Of a stretch of DNA of 10,252 nt, positions 5,422 through 10,252 are shown piece after piece. Numbering within the stretch: position 1 is the stretch's first letter; each line of letters opens with the position of its first letter. A program made the position numbers and the translations under genes. Origin of the DNA: Cyanobacteria bacterium UBA11370 (GTDB lineage: Bacteria; Cyanobacteriota; Cyanobacteriia; Cyanobacteriales; Coleofasciculaceae); the NCBI GenBank assembly GCA_003486645.1, contig DNGI01000203.1, forward strand, positions 1-10,252, written 5' to 3'. The notes under the pieces were generated by a model. The model ran no database searches. It was given only the letters and a program-made list of their open reading frames with translations, and had not been told where the DNA came from.

Positions 5422-6521
5422 AGCTCTATATTGCCGCGAATTAAAGTGTCTACAAGATCACCACTAACAGGTATATCATTGAGTAATTTCACTAAAGTTG
5501 GTTCTAAATGACTTTTTCGATCTAGCACAAAAGTATTTTCATTTGAAAATTTTCGTATTGCTTCCTCATTATGTGAAGTTGCTAGAATTTGTCCATTATC
5601 CTTAAATGAGCGCCGCAACGAAGTAATAAAATGCCCTACCTCTGATAAGGAGAGATAGTTATCAGGTTCATCCCAAAAACAGAAAAGTGGACCATAGTAT
5701 CTGTTGGCTGCTAAGACAACAGCGCAAAGGAAGAAGCATTTCTCCCCGTCTGATAAATCCTTAAAATCAACACTCAAAGTTGCGTTATTTGCCTCGAAGC
5801 GAACAACCATACTTTTAGCATCTTTGCCAATGAGTTCATTTAAAAAATCTTGAATATCAGGCATAACATCTCGAAGATATTTGTCAGCCTGTGTGTAAGC
5901 AGCAGGATAGCGACTCAGTAAACCAGAAAACCACTCTCCAAAGTTTGAACCGTCTTGCTTTGGCTCTAAAGTTTCACCATGAGAATCTCCAGTCATCAAG
6001 GCTGGTATTGGAGCTAATATAATCATACGTGCAAGCCAAGTCTTGAAAATATGAAGAGGATCGACTTCTGATTGCTCTTGAATTACCGGGAGGGCAACAA
6101 GATGCCAATCCACTAAGAATTGAGCTTCGCGATTTCGTGAAACAAGTGTAACCTGGGCTTCTTTTCTGGAGTAAACCGGATTTCCTTCAATTAAGAGTTG
6201 CTCTTCAAAGACTCGAAGTTCTCTAAAGCTTTCTGGCAACTCAAATGCAAGAGCATATTTATACAATTTATCTTCAATTAATACTTCTATTTCAAATCTG
6301 ATTGGAACATCATGTCTTCCACGACTGAAATCCTTTGACTCAATCAATTGCCCAACTCTATTAATACCTCGACCAATACTTTGAAGCACTTCTAATGCTC
6401 TAGCAATTGTTGATTTGCCCGCCCCATTTTTTCCAATCAAAAGTGCGGATGACATCCCCTTCAAGGACAGTTCAAAATTCTCTAAGCATCTGAAGTTATG
6501 TACGTACAATCTTTGGAGCAT
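5418..6521 (-). CDS. AAA/ABC-type ATPase (RecF/OLD-like, AAA_15/AAA_21 group)
   Basis: The 367-aa protein is a complete SMC/RecF-like ATPase. It starts with the typical 'LYVHNFRCLENFEL' strand (5-18), Walker A GKNGAGKST (30-38), a long middle region (about 60-240) with no recognisable fused nuclease, the ABC signature 'LSDGEK' (256-261), Walker B 'LFCFWDEPDN' (279-288; D284, E285) and the switch histidine in 'ATSHNEE' (H317). Such ATPases dimerise on nucleotide and often act as sensors or motors in phage-defence systems with a separate effector. Here the candidate effector is the TOPRIM-like protein encoded by the overlapping downstream gene. No Shine-Dalgarno sequence of quality precedes the ATG, but the RecF-like N-terminus supports this start. 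Other members of this ATPase group have housekeeping or unknown roles, so defence is a contextual inference. Confidence 0.88.
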   Translation of the reverse strand: MLQRLYVHNFRCLENFELSLKGMSSALLIGKNGAGKSTIARALEVLQSIGRGINRVGQLIESKDFSRGRHDVPIRFEIEVLIEDKLYKYALAFELPESFRELRVFEEQLLIEGNPVYSRKEAQVTLVSRNREAQFLVDWHLVALPVIQEQSEVDPLHIFKTWLARMIILAPIPALMTGDSHGETLEPKQDGSNFGEWFSGLLSRYPAAYTQADKYLRDVMPDIQDFLNELIGKDAKSMVVRFEANNATLSVDFKDLSDGEKCFFLCAVVLAANRYYGPLFCFWDEPDNYLSLSEVGHFITSLRRSFKDNGQILATSHNEEAIRKFSNENTFVLDRKSHLEPTLVKLLNDIPVSGDLVDTLIRGNIEL

Positions 6522-6582
6522 AGAAAAGCGACTCCGGAATTCGGGAAGTGAAAGAGGTTCTAAACCTTATTTTACTTAATTA

Positions 6583-6610
6583 ATCGTACGCTCAGTAATG
6601 TTGCTGTCGA
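6583..6610 (-). promoter_or_regulatory. Candidate promoter of the ATPase/TOPRIM operon
   Basis: On the minus strand TCGACA (6605-6610; five of six bases of TTGACA) is followed after 16 bp by TACGAT (6583-6588; four of six bases of TATAAT). The start site would lie about 55 bp before the ATPase ATG. Support is only by consensus match. Confidence 0.3.
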
Positions 6611-6645
6611 GTACTGAAAGTCAGCTAAATTGCTGCTTTTGCAAG

Positions 6646-6665
6646 AGGTCTAATTATCAAGACCT
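6646..6665. repeat. Perfect inverted repeat between padR and the ATPase gene
   Basis: AGGTCT (6646-6651) and AGACCT (6660-6665) are perfect inverted copies separated by 8 bp. The site lies after padR and before the ATPase gene, both on the minus strand. Without a T-run it is not a clear terminator; it could be an operator or an mRNA hairpin. Nothing else is recognisable in the 276 bp between these genes apart from the promoter candidate. Confidence 0.35.
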
Positions 6666-6797
6666 GATACCGTTGCAGGCGCAGTTTGAGTGAATTCGTA
6701 TTGAAAAAACGTTTGGCAGACACAGACCAAATCTCAACACTGCATTCTAATAATACTGATGCCGTGTTGGGCTGCTGGTGGCAACTGAAACCTTGGC

Positions 6798-7382
6798 TTA
6801 CTGCTCTGCAAGAAGTTTGTAAATCTCACGTTTTACCTGAACCAGCAGATCGCGTACTCGATTTGCCTGTTCAAAATTGCCATTTCGAGCAACTTGGGTG
6901 ACAGCATCATTCAACTCTGTTAAAGTACGCCGCAACTCAATCAATTCAGAAGGATTGCTTTCGGTAAAACTCTCAGAGGGATTTCTTGAATGAGATTGCT
7001 GGTTGCGATCGCTCAACAATTGTCTGCCACTCTCGGTAATCGTATAAACCCGCTTGCCATCGACTTCCTCACTAGTCAAATAACCGCCTTCTGCCAGCAT
7101 CTGAAGTGTTGGATAAACAGATCCTGGACTAGAGCGGCGAAAGCCACCACGACGCGCTTCTAGCTCTTTCATCAATTCATAACCATGCTGGGGACGCTCA
7201 GAGAGAAGCAATAGCAGGATGAATTTAATGTCACCACGACGGGTACGAGGTTCATCTCCCCATCCGCCACCCAACGAACCTCTGCGTCCGTGTCCGTGTC
7301 GCCCACTCATGAAGAATTGATTCCTGAGTCCTTCTCCTGCCCATGCTGGCACAAGAATACGGGAATGAAATGGTCTGAACAT
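6798..7382 (-). CDS. PadR-family transcriptional regulator
   Basis: This 194-aa protein has the PadR winged helix at about residues 50-125: 'RGDIKFILLLLLSERPQHGYELMKELE' opening, 'SPGSVYPTLQMLAEGGYLTSEEVDGKRVYTITESGRQLL' with the recognition helix around 86-96 and the wing after 108. The C-terminal helix (about 146-192) would dimerise. Before the domain is a Gly/Arg/His-rich segment (26-50, with H29 and H31) of the kind seen in several PadR proteins, including the metal-responsive E. coli YqjI; whether it senses anything here is unknown. The start at 7382 has AGGAG six bases upstream, better than the internal ATG at codon 25. The gene is divergent from the second ftsH. An inverted repeat in the shared intergenic region overlaps its own promoter, so autorepression and control of ftsH are likely. 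Confidence 0.92.
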   Translation of the reverse strand: MFRPFHSRILVPAWAGEGLRNQFFMSGRHGHGRRGSLGGGWGDEPRTRRGDIKFILLLLLSERPQHGYELMKELEARRGGFRRSSPGSVYPTLQMLAEGGYLTSEEVDGKRVYTITESGRQLLSDRNQQSHSRNPSESFTESNPSELIELRRTLTELNDAVTQVARNGNFEQANRVRDLLVQVKREIYKLLAEQ

Positions 7383-7399
7383 ACTTTACTCCTGATTAT

Positions 7400-7449
7400 G
7401 ATATATCACGATATATCGTTTATTTACAATAAATCTATCGTGATATATC
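7400..7449. promoter_or_regulatory. Candidate PadR operator, 14-bp inverted repeat
   Basis: GATATATCACGATA (7400-7413) is repeated exactly in inverted form as TATCGTGATATATC (7436-7449), with 22 bp between. The right half-site lies between the -35 and -10 boxes of the padR promoter, and the left half lies in the padR leader before the ribosome-binding site. The outer GATATATC blocks are themselves palindromic, and a further partial copy (GATATATCG, 7410-7418) adjoins the left half. Two PadR dimers, one per half-site, could bind and block transcription. Confidence 0.62.
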
Positions 7450-7460
7450 GGATTCGTCAA
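7432..7460 (-). promoter_or_regulatory. padR promoter
   Basis: On the minus strand TTGACG (7455-7460) is separated by exactly 17 bp from TAGATT (7432-7437). Predicted transcription starts near 7425, giving a leader of about 43 nt that carries AGGAG before the padR ATG. The candidate operator half-site 7436-7449 fills most of the spacer and touches the -10 box. Confidence 0.5.
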
Positions 7461-7502
7461 TTGGATGACATCACTTTCCTCTTGGTGAGCTGAAACTCTT
7501 GC

Positions 7503-7520
7503 TACGCTGAAAGTGGATAC
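7503..7520 (+). promoter_or_regulatory. Leader motif shared by both ftsH genes, copy 2
   Basis: TACGCTGAAAGTGGATAC matches the motif upstream of the first ftsH at almost the same distance from the ATG (68 bp against 69 bp). Here it overlaps a 5-bp stem, AGTGG (7512-7516) with CCACT (7524-7528). It lies downstream of the PadR sites and so may be the basal promoter or leader element of this gene. Confidence 0.4.
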
Positions 7521-7570
7521 TTCCCACTCCCATCACTCAAATAGCTATTTCTTGAGGACAACTAACCCCC

Positions 7571-9631
7571 ATGAGTATTAAAGATAAACCTCAATCTCCA
7601 CGAATGCCCCAAGTTGGGATTATTCTGTTAATACTAGCGGGTGTGTCGTTCCTGGCTTACCTGTTTGTGCCTAAGTCGCCCCGGATTCCCGAACAATCCT
7701 ATAGTCAGTTCCTCGATGAGGTTGAACAAGGGAAAGTTGCACGAGTGAAGGTGGGAGATAATTTAATTATCTACCAGCTTAAAACTCCTGAAGACCCACT
7801 CAAAGCAACAGAAAAGCTGCTCAATCCGACGGAAGAACTACTCAAACCAACAGAAGACCCCCTCCAGTCTCCTGAAAACCCCCTTCAGCCGAGTGAAGAC
7901 CCCCTCAAAGCCACGGAAGACTTGCTTGTCGTCGAGGATAATCAGCAAGGGCCTGTATTTGCCACTCTCCCCGTCAACGATCCAGAATTGACGAAAAAGC
8001 TGAGGGAAAAAGGAGTTGAGATTTTCGCCGCCCCGCCACCTCAGAATACCTGGTTGTCTACGCTGTTGGCTTGGGTTGTACCTCCACTCATCTTAGTCGC
8101 TGCCTTCCAGTTTTTTCTACAGCGCGGTGATAGGGACACACGAGGGACGCTTTCATTTAGCAAGAGTAAGGCGAAGGTTTATGTCGAAGGCGAGTCCGAG
8201 AAAATCACGTTTGCCGATGTAGCGGGGGCAGAAGAAGCCAAAATTGAGTTAGTGGAAATTGTCGATTTCCTTCAACATCCCCAACGCTTTACCGAAATTG
8301 GGGCGCGAATTCCGAAAGGGGTGCTGTTAGTGGGTCCTCCGGGAACAGGTAAAACCCTCTTGGCGAAAGCGGTAGCTGGGGAAGCAGGAGTACCATTTTT
8401 TAGTATTTCGGCATCCGAGTTTGTAGAATTGTTTGTAGGGACGGGTGCGGCACGAGTCCGGGATCTATTTGATCAGGCGAAGAAGAAAGCGCCTTGTATT
8501 ATTTTTATTGATGAGTTGGATGCAATTGGGAAATCTCGTAGTAGTGGGAATTTCCACAGTGGGGGTAATGATGAACGGGAACAGACGTTGAATCAGTTAC
8601 TCACGGAAATGGATGGGTTTGCGGCTGGAGATGCAACGGTGATTGTGTTAGCAGCGACGAACCGTCCGGAAAGTTTGGATCGGGCGCTGTTACGACCAGG
8701 ACGCTTTGACCGTCAAGTTTTGGTAGATCGTCCCGATTTAGCAGGTCGTGAGGCTATTTTAACTATTTATGCTCAGAAAATAAAGTTAGGGGAGGATGTA
8801 GATTTGCACGCGATCGCTACTCGTACTCCTGGGTTTGCGGGTGCTGATCTCGCTAATTTGGTCAATGAAGCCGCGCTATTAGCCGCACGAGGACGGCGGG
8901 AAACCGTTACCCAGGCAGACTTTGCGGAAGCGATCGAGCGAGTGGTTGCAGGGTTAGAGAAGAAAAGCCGTGTTCTCAATGAGCAAGAGAAAAAGATTGT
9001 AGCATACCATGAGGTGGGTCATGCGTTGGTGGGCGCACTCATGCCAGGAAGTGGTAAAGTAGCGAAAATTTCGATAGTGCCACGGGGAATGTCGGCTTTG
9101 GGTTACACGTTGCAATTACCGACAGAAGACCGTTTTTTAATGAATGAAGCAGAATTACGGGGAGATATTGCTACATTGCTGGGTGGACGTGCGGCGGAAG
9201 AGATTGTATTTGGCAGTGTGACAACAGGTGCGTCAAATGATTTGCAACGCGCTACAGAGTTAGCGGAACGGATGGTGACAACGTATGGGATGAGTAAGGT
9301 GTTAGGCCCTTTGGCTTATAATCAAGCTCAACAAAATAACTTTTTGGGTAATGGTGGGGCGAGTCTGCGCCGGAATGTCAGTGAGGAAACAGCGACGGCA
9401 ATTGATGCGGAAGTGAAGGAAATTGTCGAAACGGGTCATCAACAAGCTTTGGATATTATTAATCACAATCGGGACTTGTTAGAAGCGATCGCCCAACAAA
9501 TTTTAGCCACTGAAATTATTGAGGGTGAGGAATTACAAAAATGGCTCTCTCAGGTACAACCTGTGAATCGGGTGATGGCTGAAGTTTTTGATACGAATTG
9601 TCGGGGGAAATTTGTAGAGGATGAGTTGTAG
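7571..9631 (+). CDS. ftsH: ATP-dependent zinc metalloprotease FtsH with heptad-repeat insertion (686 aa)
   Basis: This is a second complete FtsH, a paralog of the one at 1719-3599. Domains: first membrane helix (about 14-34), periplasmic/lumenal domain (about 35-160) enlarged by seven heptapeptide repeats (72-120), second membrane helix (161-183), AAA domain with Walker A GPPGTGKT (255-262), Walker B IIFIDE (310-315) and second region of homology (362-381), and M41 peptidase with HEVGH (480-484) and third zinc ligand D557. All catalytic residues are intact. The C-terminus runs about 20 residues beyond the paralog's ('[15 protein letters not shown]' and an acidic end). The ATG is fixed by the shared MSIKDKPQ start; GAGG lies 13 bases upstream. 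Divergence from padR and the intergenic operator suggest regulated expression. It probably forms homohexamers or mixes with the other FtsH; which one is not visible. Confidence 0.97.
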   Translation: MSIKDKPQSPRMPQVGIILLILAGVSFLAYLFVPKSPRIPEQSYSQFLDEVEQGKVARVKVGDNLIIYQLKTPEDPLKATEKLLNPTEELLKPTEDPLQSPENPLQPSEDPLKATEDLLVVEDNQQGPVFATLPVNDPELTKKLREKGVEIFAAPPPQNTWLSTLLAWVVPPLILVAAFQFFLQRGDRDTRGTLSFSKSKAKVYVEGESEKITFADVAGAEEAKIELVEIVDFLQHPQRFTEIGARIPKGVLLVGPPGTGKTLLAKAVAGEAGVPFFSISASEFVELFVGTGAARVRDLFDQAKKKAPCIIFIDELDAIGKSRSSGNFHSGGNDEREQTLNQLLTEMDGFAAGDATVIVLAATNRPESLDRALLRPGRFDRQVLVDRPDLAGREAILTIYAQKIKLGEDVDLHAIATRTPGFAGADLANLVNEAALLAARGRRETVTQADFAEAIERVVAGLEKKSRVLNEQEKKIVAYHEVGHALVGALMPGSGKVAKISIVPRGMSALGYTLQLPTEDRFLMNEAELRGDIATLLGGRAAEEIVFGSVTTGASNDLQRATELAERMVTTYGMSKVLGPLAYNQAQQNNFLGNGGASLRRNVSEETATAIDAEVKEIVETGHQQALDIINHNRDLLEAIAQQILATEIIEGEELQKWLSQVQPVNRVMAEVFDTNCRGKFVEDEL
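7784..7930 (+). repeat. Seven 21-bp tandem repeats inside ftsH (heptapeptide repeat)
   Basis: Codons 72-120 read as seven successive heptapeptides: [42 protein letters not shown] and ATEDLLV. The consensus is x-(T/P/S)-E-(D/E)-(P/L)-L-(K/Q). Glu at position 3 and Leu at position 6 are invariant. Compared with the paralog, the segment between 'YQLK' and 'VF' is 57 instead of 8 residues, an excess of exactly 49, i.e. seven units. The repeats lie in the domain outside the cytoplasm, just before the second membrane helix region. Confidence 0.92.
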
Positions 9632-9667
9632 GTTGTTTGTTGTTGGTTGTTTGTGGTTTGTTGTTTG
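9631..9667 (+). repeat. Low-complexity GTTGTTTG tract after the second ftsH
   Basis: Starting at the last base of the ftsH stop codon, 37 bp consist only of G and T in overlapping GGTTGTTTGTTG units. Similar sequence appears on the other side of the DUF4079 gene at 10191-10232. Such tracts are common between cyanobacterial genes and probably arise by slippage. A small GTAGT-AAA-ACTAC hairpin follows at 9677-9689, but it lacks a T-run. Confidence 0.6.
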
Positions 9668-9692
9668 AGAGATAGAGTAGTAAAACTACCCC

Positions 9693-10130
9693 TCAAGGCA
9701 AATATTTTTGCACGACTTGCCAACCCGTGAATGAAACCCAAGAAAATCCAACCAACAGGGCAATATTTGTACCCACATGAACGGCACGCGCCCAAGGTTG
9801 CTGGGGGGTAATTTGGGTAGAACTGGCTGCTGAAAGTAAAACCAACGCTACCACAGACAACCCAGCAATTAAATGTGCCGAATGACCTAGATTTCCATAA
9901 TGACCAAGGGTACCAACAAGACCGATACCGAGCAATAGCAAGACTAGACCTACCATCACCCAACCAATAATGTAATGTAAAGGTCGCAACCAATCAGGAC
10001 GAGGATGTTGAGAGTGGTGTGTAGAAAAAAGAATACTTCCACTAACCGCTAACACGACATAGGCACAAAGGGACAAACCCATTGACCACGCTGCTATTTT
10101 CCACAGCCAAATAAAAGAAGGGAGATCCAT
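9693..10130 (-). CDS. DUF4079-family membrane protein
   Basis: The 145-aa product has four predicted membrane helices (about 8-35, 52-73, 85-102 and 116-139) and belongs to the DUF4079 family, which I know chiefly from cyanobacteria. It has histidines at helix ends and in loops: H52 in 'RPLHYIIG', H77 in 'GTLGHYGNLGHSAHL' together with H83 and H86, and H118 in 'ARAVHVGTN'. Paired histidines across helices resemble haem-ligating cytochrome b561/ferric-reductase-like proteins, but haem binding is inference. The function is unknown. The ATG at 10130 begins 'MDLPSFIWLWKIAAW', a normal family start; no clear Shine-Dalgarno sequence precedes it. The gene converges with the second ftsH, leaving 61 bp between the stops, and nothing links them functionally. 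Confidence 0.87.
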   Translation of the reverse strand: MDLPSFIWLWKIAAWSMGLSLCAYVVLAVSGSILFSTHHSQHPRPDWLRPLHYIIGWVMVGLVLLLLGIGLVGTLGHYGNLGHSAHLIAGLSVVALVLLSAASSTQITPQQPWARAVHVGTNIALLVGFSWVSFTGWQVVQKYLP

Positions 10131-10190
10131 AAGTCGATCTTAAGCTCATTGACATTTAAACTGCGTATTCACATCTACACGTTTTATCTG

Positions 10191-10232
10191 TTGTTAGTTG
10201 TCTGTTGTCCATTGTTAGTTGTTCGTTGTTAT
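10191..10232 (+). repeat. Two imperfect 21-bp tandem repeats upstream of the DUF4079 gene
   Basis: TTGTTAGTTGTCTGTTGTCCA (spread over 10191-10211) is followed at once by a second imperfect copy (10212-10232) that begins TTGTTAGTTGTTCG. The composition matches the GTT-rich tract at 9631-9667, so the DUF4079 gene is bracketed by this type of sequence. Confidence 0.55.
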
Positions 10233-10252
10233 ATGATGTCCGGCAAATCACC

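Noticed and set aside
4942..6521. Calling the ATPase/TOPRIM pair PARIS or Gabija
   Set aside because: The ATPase has no fused TOPRIM as in GajA and no UvrD partner is present. The small protein is far shorter than AriB, and no DUF4435 signature can be asserted by eye.
6686..6901. A 71-codon plus-strand frame overlapping the 3' end of padR
   Set aside because: It overlaps padR on the opposite strand over half its length, has no ATG start (GTG) or ribosome-binding site, and shows no recognisable domain.
7784..7930. Interpreting the FtsH heptads as a coiled coil
   Set aside because: Each unit has a single conserved Leu, and most carry a Pro at the first, second or fifth position, which does not suit a continuous coiled coil. 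An extended or turn-rich repeat is more likely.
9550..9993. A 147-codon minus-strand frame across the ends of ftsH and the DUF4079 gene
   Set aside because: It is the shifted frame of the DUF4079 gene and runs through the GTT-rich tract (poly Gln/Thr/Asn), while the DUF4079 frame gives a clear membrane protein.
1..10252. tRNA, rRNA or known riboswitch genes
   Set aside because: I saw no cloverleaf, rRNA or recognised riboswitch core in the intergenic stretches; a covariance-model scan could still find small RNAs.

Overview
This window comes from a cyanobacterial chromosome. The octamer GCGATCGC (HIP1), typical of cyanobacteria, occurs about seven times in 10 kb. The two largest genes encode FtsH proteases of a cyanobacterial type, and the last gene encodes a DUF4079 membrane protein, a family I know mainly from cyanobacteria. 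Noncoding stretches rich in GTTGTTTGTTG-like sequence fit the same group. I cannot name a genus.

Layout, left to right. (1) 126-1030, minus strand: a toxin-antitoxin pair, with a Panacea/DUF4065 (SocA-like) antitoxin first and a small uncharacterised protein, probably the toxin, second. (2) 1031-1718: mostly noncoding, with one doubtful 53-aa membrane ORF and the structured leader of the first ftsH. (3) 1719-3599, plus strand: a complete ftsH (626 aa), followed by a stem-loop and a good intrinsic terminator. (4) 3781-4655: a HigB/RelE-type toxin and XRE antitoxin operon enclosed by two near-identical 66-67 bp direct repeats. (5) 4750-4836: an imperfect long hairpin with GTCTAAC/GTTAGCT ends that resembles an integron attC site. 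(6) 4942-6521, minus strand: an ABC-type (SMC/RecF-like) ATPase gene overlapping by 4 bp a gene for a small TOPRIM-like protein, a plausible defence module. (7) 6798-7382, minus strand: a PadR-family repressor. (8) 7571-9631, plus strand: a second ftsH (686 aa), divergent from padR across an intergenic region holding a clear 14-bp inverted repeat. (9) 9693-10130, minus strand: the DUF4079 four-helix membrane protein.

How the parts relate. The two ftsH genes are paralogs. They share their first codons, nearly all of the AAA and protease domains, and a leader motif about 69 bp before the ATG. The second copy differs by an insertion of exactly seven 7-residue (21-bp) repeats in its periplasmic/lumenal domain and by having a divergent PadR gene. 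A PadR operator candidate sits in the padR promoter, so this FtsH may be a conditionally expressed version of the housekeeping one. Between the two paralogs lies an accessory island (TA operon in direct repeats, attC-like hairpin, ATPase/TOPRIM pair). The points that most merit follow-up are the heptad-repeat FtsH with its PadR control, the repeat-bounded TA unit next to an attC-like site, and the ATPase/TOPRIM-like pair.
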